DNA from: Gorsachius magnificus
Lineage: Eukaryota; Chordata; Aves; Pelecaniformes; Ardeidae
Length of the DNA: 64,000 nucleotides
Direction: 5' to 3'
Assembly: GCA_034008185.1 (NCBI GenBank)
Contig: CM067082.1
Span: forward strand, 56,937,586 to 57,001,585
Below are positions 36,801 through 48,620 of the stretch, in pieces. The first letter of the stretch is position 1; each line of letters opens with the position of its first letter. The notes beneath the pieces were generated by a model. That model ran no database searches, was not told the origin of the DNA, and saw nothing but the letters and a program-made list of their open reading frames with translations. Position numbers and translations under genes: made by a program.

Positions 36801-39800
36801 CCAGAATGCAACATGGGAAAGCTTTCAAAATAAAAATGAATAATAAGATCAGCATTTATTGGTTTTTTCCTCCTACGTTACCACTGAAAATTCTCATTGG
36901 TGTGGCTTTATATGAATAGTTCTCCAGAAGTAAATTATGAGCAAAATTCAAAGCCACCATAAATTAAATGTGCTTTTTTCCTGCTTTGGTGTACAAGACT
37001 TTCCATTAAGCTAGCCCCATATAATATACCTTGGATGTGTTCAAGAAAGCCCTGTAAATTATAGTAAGTATTTAAAATGGTAAGTAGACATTGAAAAAGG
37101 CCACATTAGGATTAATGAATGAAAGGGTTGATACTGAAAATGCACTTGTAAATAAATAACATGAAAAGTAAAGATGACACACTGTTAGGTTAGAGTTACA
37201 AGTGGGAGTATGATGATAAATCACACGGCTGTTTGTCAGAGCTTCACATGTGGGTGCACGTACTCCTTAGTCCCTTTCTTCCCTTCCCCCTGAGCGAAAC
37301 CTCTCCCTCCCCTCGCCCCACTCGCTGCGCCTCCAGGGGATGGATGGAACTTGTCTTTGCTTTCAGCATTGACTTTCTGTGCAGGAGGTGTGCTGGGCTG
37401 TGGAGTTCGTTACCTGTTAGGAGCAAGGCTTGCCTTTCATTGCTTTGGCTGGGCAAAGGCAGTGCTTCAGGCCTGCTATATCTATTCTGGCAATAAAATG
37501 CATGTTGCTGACAGCGGGTGTTTGCCAGAAGCGTGGCTGAGCCTGGATTCACTGCTGCTGTTCACAGGGGTGTTGGGTACTCGAGTGTTTTACCCCTTTG
37601 GCAGCTCTCCTTGGCAGCGAGCTGCCTTCGGTGGGAACTGGGTAGCAAGAGGTGAGCGGGGGAAAGCTGAGGACGATGTACAATGCGGTGTGGGGGATGC
37701 AGGGCTTGCAACCCAGTGCAGCGGGCGGAGGAGAAAGCTTCTTCCCTGCTCCCACCCCTCCGTGAGTCCTGGGCTTAATGCACGCCTGGTTGCGACACAG
37801 CGAAAGTGGGGTTGTAGCAGCAGTGCCACGAGCATGGTCTGAGGTCTGGTCACGGTGGAAACTTTAATTGAAGCTCTCTGCCTTGGGCTGAACAAGTTAT
37901 CAGAAAATGCACCAAAACCCCAAACCCAGAGAGGAAAAAGCTTTCCTCCCAAGCAAGGTTTTTCCGTGTTTTCATTGCACCAGCCATAAAGGCCATATAT
38001 ACCGATTGCAGATACTGGCCTCATCACATCTTGTATCTCATACCATATCATCATCTGTGGGAGCAGCTCTGTGCAGCCTGTTCTGGCTCACTGCTGAAAT
38101 AGCTCACAGACTGTGATCCAAAAGCTTGGAGCAAAAATGAATTGGGGGGGCTGTGAGACCAGAAAACGTATGTGTGTCAGTACTTGTGGATCACCTGGGC
38201 TGAGGAAAGCATCTGCCTAATTACATTAGGGTTTGCATGTCTGAGAGAGCATGCATAAGGTAAGTAGACCTTGTGTAGCTGGGATTGGAAAGTCCATGTG
38301 AAGGTTACCCCTGCTTAGAAATGATATGATGTGGCTGCATGCAATCAATTCCTGGCTCCTGGTGACACGGGGGAAGTCCAAAATGTGATGGCCTTAATGG
38401 AGCTACTCTGGATGCGGAGCAGCACAGGACGGGATCAGGCTGGGGCATGTACGCTACGTGAAGTGATGGGTGGGTACATTTTTATAACCTGACTTTACTT
38501 CCCTCCATAGTATTCAATTTTATCCACATAGGTCCATTGAGAAAACAAGGTTCTGCTCTCAGTGAAGTGTTTATGGGCCCATACAGCCAAAGGAATACCT
38601 TTTATGTGCCTGTGGCACTTTGAATATCTTTGAATGGGAAGGAATCTTTGTGGGCAAGAATAAATCCACATACTTTTTGGTCTGCCATGCGAGGAAGGGC
38701 AGAGCGGCAGTCAGTGCCACCTAAATCTTTGCCAGACCCCGGGGAAGGATTTAAGTTCAGGTTCCCTATTTGAGTAAGCACTAGGAACAAATGGTAACAT
38801 AAAGGTTAGTAGAAGATTATAAATAGGATAATAAATGGAGAAGGAAGGATTATACTACCACATTAGAAATCATTTGAAGGGAAGGTAGAAACTCTCATGC
38901 TTTGCAATAATTTTTGAGTGCCCAGATTGATGGTAATCTATCTGTGTTATTTATTATAGAGATATATGTTTTAAAATAATTTTTTTAAAAGAGCTTTTTT
39001 AAATTATTAGAGCTACAAATAGAGTAGAGCACCAAAACTCTAATAGGCTGAAGTAGAATGTTAATGGTGTAGATACAAATATTTGCTGTGGAGTTGTGTC
39101 TGGGTACACCCAATCAGCTGAGAGAGGAAAAAAAACATGTTTCTCATGTGGCCAGTATGAGCTAAGTAATTTGACTTATATTTTTGAATACTCCTGATTA
39201 ACTGTTTTATGAAAAACGCTCTGTCAGATAAACTCAGATAAGTGGTAAAGGGGAAGAAACCACAGTCCATCCACAGACAGACTGTGAGCTGAAAGAGGTA
39301 AATTAGTCCATCTGCTTTGAACTCTTCATTCAGCTCAGTGCAGTTCATAAAACTGAAAAGTCAAATAGTGTGCAGTAAAAGAAGGGCTTAGGAGTTGAGG
39401 TGGTGGAAAAGGAGTAATGATCTTTGTTCTTTATTGGCCTTCGAAACCAGAATCTGCGAGTGCCTCACAGCCTTCAGTTTTGCACTCTGCAGCATAGATA
39501 CAGTGACATCTAACAAGCAGATGCAAGAGCAAAATTACCAACATGCATCCAAGCTGGGTAGCATCACTTAGGGTTGACCTGATTGGAGCCACTTCCCACA
39601 TGAAAAAAAATTTCCAGTTTTCAAGTAGAGTAGTATTTTTTGCAACCATGCCGTGTTAACTCAACTGTTCAGGGCTGGGCTAGCTGTCTGTGCACGCCGC
39701 TGCAGGTGAGCTGTGCAGAGGTGTCCTGACACATGGCCATCCCCACAGCATTTTATAAACAAGAATCTGAAGAACTACATGACTTCCATATATTTGTGGT

Positions 39801-41190
39801 CAAACCTGTGGTGGAGCTGGGAACATCTCCCCTGGCCCTCGATTGCTATCTTTCCCCTTTGGATACACCTGATCAGACGCTTGAGGGTACAAACTCTCTG
39901 TGAGTTAGTACATGCATAATGTTGCCTTCTAGCTAAGACATATAGGTCTAATATCAAAGTAAGTGTAATAGCAAAGGGTCCAATGTGCTTTTCACAGAAA
40001 AATTAATGGGAGTTTTGCACTGCAGCTTCACTGCTGCTGTCGCTCATGTTGAGCCACCCAAGGCTAACATGGGTGACCATAGCTGTGCTGTGATTGCCTC
40101 CCTTCCTTCTCTTGACAAATTTTCTGCTACGTGATGAACTTTCAGATGAGGTGTCAGTGAGTGCTGTGGCGTTGACAAAGGTGGCGTTGGGTGAGGAATT
40201 GACAGCAGCAGTGTCTGAAAAGTGAAGGAGAGCAACCAGGATTGGGATAACGAGCAAAATGGGCATGGGATTGTCCAGGAAGGAGGGCACTAGTCACAGT
40301 CACAGACAGACCAGGAAAGGGGAGAAGAAGTGGTGACCCTGATGCCACTGAAGGTAGAGGAAGATGTGGACAACAGAAGTCTGTGTTTTCATTAATAAAC
40401 ATGTCATAATGGCACAGCCTGTGGAGGGATTGGAGCAGGAGCCAAGCGAGAAGGCAAGCAAGGGCAGCAAAGGAGAGAACTACAACAGCAGTAGAGAAGG
40501 CACTGAGGATTTCCAAAGGACAATCTCCATTAGTTGGAATTCCACCTCCTTTTTGCGTTAGTCTGGTTGAGAAATCCTGCAAGGAAGATCTCATTACAAC
40601 CTGTCATATGTTTGGGCTGGGCAGCCAGACTACTCACTGCTTTCAAAACACACCTGGAATGCCAGGAAGCCCCAGGGAGCTGCCTGGTTGCGCTGATGAG
40701 AAAGGTGTTTGAGGAGCAGGTTTGGCTCTCAGGTCTCAGGGCACGGGTGGCTCACGGTGGTGAAGATGGCCTTCTTCCCCTGCCTCATTCCGCACAGTGC
40801 TTTTGGCAGGTGACACTTCCAACCTTGGTTATGCTGGTAACACTCCAGTGGTTTTGTAAGCCACTGAGCAATCTCTGGGAACTTGAGCTCAGCTTCGGAT
40901 CTGTGCTCTTAAAAGGTTTCATTATATTTTAAGGGCATGTTTGTTTCTTTTTGTGAGTCTGAGAGCTTTTTACCTGCTTCTCCCACTCTCAGGCTTTCAG
41001 ACTATGAGATTAGTTTAGCAATCAGGAAATTACTAGCATCATCCTAATTTTAGTATTGTTCATGCATTGCAAAGCAACTTGCTACACAAGAAAAAAACAC
41101 ATTTGAGCAATATTGGTGCAATATGTCAGACATGTAGCAATATTGTCTGTGATTATCACCCCATACAATTTTCAAAGCAATGAATTGTGA
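30870..41190. other. Noncoding, unique DNA with GC-richer patches
   Basis: No exon or gene was recognised. Patches at about 35940-36210 and 37250-37840 are GC-richer and hold the longest open frame of the window (198 codons, minus strand, 35793-36389). That frame is proline- and serine-rich with no known motif. A possible L2-type remnant lies at 34.08 kb. Confidence 0.65.
34081..34120. repeat. Possible L2/MIR-type remnant ('GGATCTCAAAGCAC' block)
   Basis: CCCATCAGAGGATCTCAAAG followed by CATTCACAGG resembles the 'TTCATCCGAGGATCTCAAAGCACTTTACAAAC' block of L2/MIR-related amniote repeats. It is very short, so the call is tentative. Confidence 0.35.
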
Positions 41191-41268
41191 CAGATCCTCC
41201 TCTGAAATAACCCAGCATAGTTTATGAAATCAGTGGAAGCATATCAGCTTACATCAGCTGAGGATCTG
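41191..41268. mobile_element. MITE-like palindromic element with 9-bp perfect terminal inverted repeats
   Basis: The left end CAGATCCTC and right end GAGGATCTG are perfect inverted repeats. The match continues inward as CAGATCCTCnnCTGAnnTAA, so 16 of about 20 positions agree by eye. The centre holds a diverged 'CAGCATAG...AAATCAGTGGAAGCATATCAG' palindrome. This resembles a widespread sauropsid repeat whose ends read GATCCTCAGCTGGTGTAA and its reverse complement. I cannot name the family with certainty. It has no coding capacity, and no target-site duplication is obvious. Confidence 0.6.
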
Positions 41269-44200
41269 GGCTACATTTCTAGCTTTCTGCTAATACATTT
41301 TTATGATGGAAACAAGTACCTGAGATAAACTGAGAGTTAACCTCTCTAGGTGCACTTTATATTCTTCTTGTGAGAAACTCTAGGTATGTTGCAAACACAC
41401 TGAAACAAAGAGATGCAGCCACTGTGTATTGAAAATTAATAACATCCCTGGGTAAAGCGTGGCATAAATAGGGTAGAAGCTTCCCCCTATTATAGCAAGG
41501 ATTAGGGAGTCCAGGGGCAGTTGCTGAATTTCCAAACTGGCAAGTGAAAGAACTTTTAGAAGTGAGTGCAACAGAAAGCAGGCTGTACTTGCTGCTACTT
41601 TTTTTTTTTTACCCAAGCAATTTGCTTTTACCTAGACGTACATCTCCAGTATGCTCACAAGAATTTTGTGATAGATAGTTATAATCGCCGTGAAATTGTA
41701 GTAACATGGGATCGATTACAATACCATCAGTGCCATTTAAGCTTTACAGGAAAGACCACCATTTCTGTGTGTGAATAGCGGAGCGTGGGGATTAGCAAAG
41801 TGTGAATTAGCGCAGTTCTGCTGACTGGCTAAAAAGATACACAACCCTTTTTCTTGTCATTTAGAGGTGAAGAGGAGTTAATTCAGAAAAGCCCAAGTTA
41901 CTGACACTTTTAATAATAAAGTAACACTTCAGAATGGTGGTGCAAGATGAATGATTTGTAATGACCAGTGTAACAATGTGAGAGAGAGATGTCACGAGCT
42001 TCTCCCTCTGTTAACATGTCTGAGGCTGTTCAGCAGTTACCATCCTTTAAGAGCTTTTCTAGTCATTTCTTTTTATTTATATATGTGCCATTTTCCAAAT
42101 CTGCCAAAAATACTATTTAAAAAGACCACACAGAGAACAGATCTACCTTACACAAACGTCTGGTGGGAAATAGTCATGTAAATTTTGATTTACTGAATGC
42201 ACAAAAGAAGGCGGCCACCGCCTAAGAAATGGATGACAGCATCTGAAAGTGGTTCCAGCATTTTAAAAGCAATTATGGGGGGTAGATTTATGCACAAAAC
42301 CTGCTCTGTACATTAACTAAATTTGTGGGTTTAATCACTGGAAGGAGAAAACCAGCTATGAAATACCCAAAGTAACAGGTCATTGTAGATATTCCCCTGA
42401 GGACATAATTTGTGTCGGTGTGTGTAGACAGGACTGCATGTATGTGTTGCAGAAGTGACAAAGGAAAAAAGTCAGTGAACATCCTCAAAAACCAAGTACA
42501 GGAGAATGCTGGAATATATAAAAGAATAAAGAAAATAAAGCTGTGACTACGTGAAGATTTCTTAGTATGGGAATGGCAAAGGAGTAACGCATTCTTCACT
42601 CCAATGGAAATTAATGGAGCATGCATTCTTCATTCTCAGTCTATTTGAGGCTGCAACAGGGGATATCACATCTGGCAAAACTACTTTGAGTCATGTTATA
42701 CCACTTATAACATCATCTGGACCTTAGGAAACAGCTTTCTGAAAATAAGGAATGCTGTACAGTACCTGACATTAGCCCTGTTGAAAGGTACTGATAAGTT
42801 GCAGAGGCCTAAGAAATTAAGGGCCACATTTACATGGAATTTCCCTGCACTTTATTACAGTCAGTTCCCTGGTTTTGCAATTTTAACTGCCCTTTTCCCT
42901 TAAGTGCCTTCCCTAGGGCGAGTAGGGGGTGCTCGTTTGTGAAAGGGAACCAAATCAGTCAGAAAGGAGAGCATCTGGGACAACAACAGAAGAACGCTGC
43001 GTACCCAGAAACGTTACAAAATCTGGTATAAATTCAGAGCATTCATTATTAATAGAAATACTATTTTCAAACTATGTCGCACTTTCATCTCCGAGGGTTT
43101 CACATGCTATAGTCCTGATCCTGTGTTTGTAGTTCTAACTCCCACAGTTAACTTAGATTTGATGGAATTAGTGGTCTGAGGAGGATGCACACTTTATAAA
43201 GCTTAGCAAAACTTGGCCAAAGACACAAACAGCTTCATGAAAACTTAAGTACTGCTGGGATGGAGGGCACTGTCCTATGAGTTTTTCCATATATTCTGCA
43301 ATTACCTTGCAGGAGGGGGATGTTTTGGCAGCGGATGGTGTTTTTTTTCCAAAAGCGCCTTAGGACTTATATAGCGTTCACAGAGCAGAGAAGAACCCTG
43401 GTCCATTAGTACCCACGAGTGCGAGAAGCTCACATGCAGCACGTGCAGGGTTCACATCTACCCCCTCGTTCCTGCCCTGGAACAAGTGTGAAATGGCAAC
43501 ATCATGATGTCCAGGAATATCTGAAATAAAATGAACAGAGCCCCATAGTCCAGGAACTGGTCAGAGCTGGCTGGTGTTCATAAACCAAGCTGATGGGAGG
43601 TTTGGAAGTGCAAGAGGGAGAAGGAAAATATGAACATCTCAAAATCTCCTGCTGGAGCACATTGGAGTAAAGGCTATGGATAGGTTTAGCGTTTGCCTTC
43701 AAACCAGAGTGTGATTCTGAGTCAAAATACCAGATCGGTGCACCCCTGTGGATGGGGGCCTTTTAAACCAACACCTCCATCCAAATATATTCACTTGGTA
43801 TTGTCTGTCACCTGGCATCAGCTAGCTTAACCATCCCAGGGAGGTGATCATAAACTAATGCAGAAACTCTTGTATTTTTACATGTGTGGGTGAGTGTGTG
43901 TGTGGGGGTAAAAGGGTTACCATGTGCTTCGTTCAGGGGTCAATAGATTAGTGGCTGAGGTAGACAGCTATATACAGTGGCATGAGGTTTACCACCCAAA
44001 GCAAACTTATGCTCTTATTAAGAATGTACAGGGATGCTCATTTCTGCTATAGGATTATAACGTACAGATTTTTATTTTTTTTTGTCCTGTTTAGTTGTTT
44101 CCAACATTGGTTATAAAAAGTCCCTGATGTCCCGTCTTGCACCCGTGATTATAAAAATATTTAAAGTCACAGAATGGATATATGGCTAAGCAGACACATA

Positions 44201-45468
44201 TTTTGATTTATGTTATACTATGGTTTAGGCACACATTTGAAGGCAAGGTTTTTGGCTGACAACAGCATCACAATAGCAGTCCTCCAGCCATATATTATAG
44301 CGATGACCCCTGAAAATTATCAGGGTTTAATACAAAGCTATAATATAGGGTTTCTGAAAACTCTACATAAGCAATAGACAACATAAAAAGTCACACTACT
44401 ATTTATGTGCCATCAAATCACATTAGGAGGGATTTGACCACATAAATAGTAAAATGACTTTTGGGGAATATGGAAATTAAAGAAAAATGTTTCAAATAGA
44501 AACCATAATTTATAGAAAATCACAAATATGCAACCATGTTCTGAAAGTAGGAAAGTAAGAGATGCAAAAAGAGAAAGGAAGACTTCCTGGAATCTTTTCC
44601 ATATACTTTTGTGTAAGTTTTTTTTTTTTTAACACACCCAATCAAAGATGCATCTTGTCATGTCCTATCATTATTACCTATATTTATTGTATTATATTGT
44701 GAGGTACGTGGGAGTTGACTGATATCTATGTTGTCAGCTGTTTGCCAGCTGTTTGCTCCTGGGATGAGCAGGGTGAATTTTAGCTTCTCAGAATCATCAA
44801 AATAAACAGCATCATTTCTCTTTGTTCTTTCTCTGCTGTGCAAAAATGTTCTGTGGAGAGAAAATCTTCCCAGTCCCAGAATCTCACCCCCAAGATTTTC
44901 TTGAATTGGTTATGAATACATATCAGTATTTATTTGGTTCTCATTGTTTGATGATGCCAATAAAAACTGCAGAGTAAGCAAGAATAATAATTGTGGCAAT
45001 TATGGAATATCCGGACTGTAATGAGTGCTGTAAAGACAAGTCGGAAAGTAAGGGGCCACTCCAAAGAAAAGATTTTTAGCCAAAGAACGTAGCAGAAGTA
45101 GATGGGATTTTTGCCATTGACCACAGTGTGAGCTGGGTTGGCCTTTGGCCACTTGAGGATGCCGGTAGATGAGCTGTCCCTTTGCCACAGGTCCCCTCTG
45201 CAGGACCACATGGTGTTGTGCTGCTGCAGGCGCATGTGCATCATGCACATAACCCTTCATCCCTCCCGCCTGGGAAGAGCGCACTAAAGGTTGCCCCAAT
45301 GGCTGTAATGCACAAACCCAACATTTGGAAGCAGAATAAAACTTACAAATGCCAGCAGTTGTTACCCTAGGTTTTTGGGAAGTGAGAGTGAAGAAGGAGT
45401 TGCCATGCTCCCTGTGATCTGACTGGTATCTTTGATGAAGGAACTTCTCTCCTACGGTCCTCATGCGG
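41269..45468. other. Noncoding, unique DNA
   Basis: AT-rich sequence with a T12 tract near 41599 and a short GT-rich patch near 43886-43910. Nothing else was recognised. Confidence 0.65.
44618..44630 (+). repeat. Homopolymer T tract, 13 T
   Basis: Thirteen T between GTGTAAG and AACACACCC. No associated element is seen. Confidence 0.85.
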
Positions 45469-45606
45469 GAAGTGCTTAACACGTGCCTGGCGTTAAACAT
45501 GTAAGCAGCGCTACTGACTTAAGAGTGAATTTATCTTATGGCGTGTGAATAGGACTATTCATTTGCCTAAAGTTTACCACGTGCCTAAGTGCTTTGCTGG
45601 AGAGGT
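45469..45606. repeat. Diverged 'CACGTGCCTAAGTGCTTTGCTGG' repeat remnant
   Basis: The left part, GAAGTGCTTAACACGTGCCT, and the right part, AAAGTTTACCACGTGCCTAA followed by GTGCTTTGCTGG, share a CACGTGCCT core. The centre reads GTGAATAGGACTATTCATTT, which contains the inverted pair GAATAG/CTATTC. The right end closely resembles the 'AAGCACGTGCTTAAGTGCTTTGCTG' ends of a common sauropsid palindromic repeat. The family name is not certain. Confidence 0.5.
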
Positions 45607-45727
45607 GGTCAATATTGTTAGATTATTTTTAAGAAAAAAAGGCTTTTATTTTGAGATAATAATAAATACTAAATTCTTGGAAGATTAAAGGATTGAGGAG
45701 ACTTTACATGTCACTGCTGGGTGTGCA

Positions 45728-45765
45728 CAGCTCCCTTTGAAGTCAGTGGAACTTGTGTCTGCAAA
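45728..45765. repeat. Diverged 'TGAAGTCAGTGGAACTT' repeat remnant
   Basis: GCTCCCTTTGAAGTCAGTGG followed by AACTTGTGTCTGC resembles the centre of the sauropsid palindromic repeats (CTCCCATTGAAGTCAATGGGAGTTGTGTGTGC). It is short and lies between the previous remnant and the CTTTT microsatellite. Confidence 0.4.
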
Positions 45766-45880
45766 AGGGCAGAGATATAGGGCAGCAGAGGTTCATAACA
45801 TTGTGGCTCAGGAGCCAAAAAGATCAGGGGAGATCTAGAATGAGTATTTCAACTTTTAAAAGCTTGAGTGATTTGACGTG

Positions 45881-45993
45881 CTCTTTCTTCTCTTTCTTTC
45901 TTTTTTTCTTTTCTTTTCTTTTCTTTTCTTTTCTTTTCTTTTCTTTTCTTTTCTTTTCTTTTCTTTTCTTTTATTTTCTTTTTCTTTTCTTTT

Positions 45994-46024
<31 letters not shown>

Positions 46025-46221
46025 CTTTTCTTTTCTTTTCTTTTCTTTTCTTTTCATTTTCTTTTCGTTTTCCTTTTCTTTTATCTTCTTTTCTCTTATT
46101 TTCTCTTTTCTTTTCTCTTTTCTTTCACTTCTTTTCTCTTCTTTTCTCTTTTCTTTCCTCTTTTCTTTCACTTCTTTTCTCTTTTCTTTCACTTCTTTTC
46201 TCTTCTTTTCTCTTCTTTTCT
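45881..46221. repeat. Long pyrimidine-only microsatellite, (CTTTT)n grading into CT-rich variants
   Basis: About 340 bp of almost pure pyrimidine on the plus strand. Near-perfect TTTTC pentamer runs lie around 45905-45971 and 46006-46053, broken by TTATTTT and TTCATTTT interruptions. The right third is made of TTTTCTCTTC and TTTCACTTC variants. Long Phe/Ser/Leu or Lys/Glu/Arg frames across it are artefacts of the repeat. Confidence 0.97.
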
Positions 46222-48039
46222 GGAAAACAACCTGGAACTTTCTTCTTTACCTAGAACGTAACAGTTAAAATCCACTTGCAGGAAAATTTGTCTTTCAGGC
46301 AGCTTCCCTGAGAACAAAACAGAACCACAGAGGTTGTTTAGAGAAGTCGAGGAGAACCCTGGGCATATAGAAAAGGGACAAGAGGCAATCTAGAGGCAGG
46401 AGGCAATGTTGCTGGCAACAGGAAGGTCAGCTCCTGAGTGCAAAAGAGATGTACCTAGGAAGCAGAACGATTGTACGCCAAGGGAAGGTGGACAAACCGT
46501 CCAGGAGAACAGCACATCAGAATCTACCTCTGGGAAATCTGTTGAATCAGGAAGCCTGTGATTATTTTGCACCTTGGATTATTTGTGTGTGCTCAAGCAA
46601 GAAAACTATAGACCTATTTACTTGCTTGCTGAAAGAAAACAATTAGCTAGTGTTCTTAGTGATGCTCTTAAATGAGAACATTATTTTTGTTTTGCAAAAC
46701 ATTGCTTTTATTTATTGACTTTATTTTGGAAACCTGCAAATGTTGGATTTCTCCTTAGATTAGGGGAAGGCTGAGAGCTCTTTATGTTTCTTTCTCTCCA
46801 CATGAGCTACACCTAGGAAAGCACTGAGCAAAGAACAAGGGGTGCTTAGTGCTCTCCCGCGCCGCCTAACGTTGCTATAGAATTGCACCTTTCAAGAGCC
46901 AGGATAAAGACTGTGAAGCTGAACTATTCCATTTCTGGTAACAATGGCGTAATATTAATCACTTATTAACAGTCTCGGTCATTTGGCTTATTTCCTCATT
47001 TTCTACCACCCTTTTAAAAATCCTGTTTTGCCCTTGCTGGTCTCTCTCTTACAAATGGCATCAGCAGCTGTATCTTGGTTTGGAAGGATGTGTGTGTGGA
47101 AAGGGAAAGGAAGAGGGATGACAGGCTCTAGCCAACATACTTTCGCAAAACGACTGCTAGCTCACCACATTGCGCTCCTTTTTTTCCTGCTAATTACAGG
47201 AAAAGTGATTTATTAATATTTGTGCAATGGTAACTTCTCAGCTCACCCACAGCCTTTTTTAATCCAGCCAATTATTTTCAGTATTACTTTTAAGCTCTGA
47301 CTTTAATTAATGGGGTGCAGAAGTTTAAAGCATATGGGGTTGCTTTTCTTAAGTCTGGGAACAAGCAGAGTTTAAAAACCCTGCAGATACACTTCTCAAT
47401 ACTGCACTTAAACTCTGTTTCTCAAAATACTACATATAAGTTGTCACATTTTCTTCAGCTTGACATAAAATTCTGTGACGTGTCACATCAAATAGCAACA
47501 ATCATGAAATTTTTAAGGATGTGTCAGTTTTGAGATACACACTTTCTTGCTTTGATCCATCATGGTTCAATTGGAAGATAAAATAATCACTTTCATTTCT
47601 CACTACTTTTTTATAAAAACATATAATAAAATATATATATTAAAAATTTTTCAAAGTATTTGTTCTGAAGCCCCTTTAAACAGAAACCTGTTGTTGCTGC
47701 TGAAATCTGCTGCAAAGCCAGCGCTTGAGTTGAGGTGCTGGTTTTTGCCTGCTCCACAGCACGGCTTGAAAGGTGGCGTCATTTATAGGGTACCCATGGC
47801 CATCTCCAGACAGTCTGGTCTTCCCACGTCCGGGGCGTGATGCCAGCCCTGTGTAGCCAGGGGCGGTGGCAGGTGCTCAGCTGGGGGACCGGGTCCTTCT
47901 AAATTAAACTTCAGGTGCCTTTTTGAGTGACCAAAGAGATAACCTCCCAGAAAACCCTCACTTGCTCACCGCGCTCCCTTTAGCAACAGGTGGAGCAAGG
48001 AGTGTGCAAACTTCGCTGGGATTTCACAAGGAAGCCACG
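46222..48039. other. Noncoding DNA between the microsatellite and the CpG island
   Basis: AT-rich on the left, GC-richer towards 47.8 kb. No repeat or exon was recognised. Confidence 0.6.
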
Positions 48040-48620
48040 TAGCTGAGGCCCCACCTCTCCCTCCCGGGTGAGCTCGGGTGAATGAAGCGGGGAGCAAGCC
48101 CTGGCGCCCTGGGCTTCCCCCCATGCCGTCCCCCCAATCCCTCTCGGGGGGTCATTTGTCTCGGGCGCCTGTCGCAGCCGCGGTGGGTGGCGGCGCACAT
48201 CTGCCGGGGGGCTGGAGCGCAGCTGCGCGTGAGGAGGGCGCCCAGACCGGCAGCCCCGTCTGCGGGGCGATTCATCAGCGCGACGGCTACTGCTGGGAGG
48301 AATTCCTCCCCGGCGGGATGAACCTCCAGTGACTCTTCTCAGGGGCCGAGGACGTCCCCCTCCCGCAGCGGGCAGGGCCATCGCTCAGCCCCGGGGCTGA
48401 ACTCTCCCTCACCCCCTGACCCCCTCTTCAACTCCCACGCCCGCACCAAGGTGTCAACTGGGCCTCCATGGGGCTCAGAGGCCTCGCAACCCACCTCCCC
48501 TTCCTTGCCAGCCCCACATCGAACGCCCGGTGCCCTGGCAGGGCAGGGGGATGGCCACCCTCGGCCCCGCCGCATTGTTTCTGCCTGCCCTTGCCTATGA
48601 CACCCAGCCGAGGAGGCTTG
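48040..48620. promoter_or_regulatory. CpG island, candidate promoter
   Basis: The stretch is sharply richer in G, C and CpG than the rest of the window. About 20 CpG fall in 48161-48300 by eye (including CAGCCGCGGTG, GCGGCGCACA, GCTGCGCGTG and CAGCGCGACGG), and about nine more in 48301-48420. CpG is scarce elsewhere, as expected in methylated vertebrate DNA. Islands of this kind usually mark promoters. No TATA box, convincing first exon or splice donor could be assigned, and open frames inside it on both strands are explained by base composition. It could start a gene outside the window, a long noncoding RNA, or be an orphan island. Confidence 0.6.

Noticed and set aside
45000..45500. 166-codon minus-strand frame
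   Set aside because: It overlaps a second minus-strand frame in another phase and runs into an old repeat remnant. No known motif was seen.
45753..46268. 171-codon Phe/Ser/Leu-rich frame and a Lys/Glu/Arg-rich frame on the other strand
   Set aside because: Both are direct translations of the CTTTT microsatellite.
46268..46410. Sequence 'AACCACAGAGGTTGTTTAGAG' resembling a CR1 ORF2 segment
   Set aside because: Only a dozen bases agree and neighbouring CR1 blocks are absent in the expected order.
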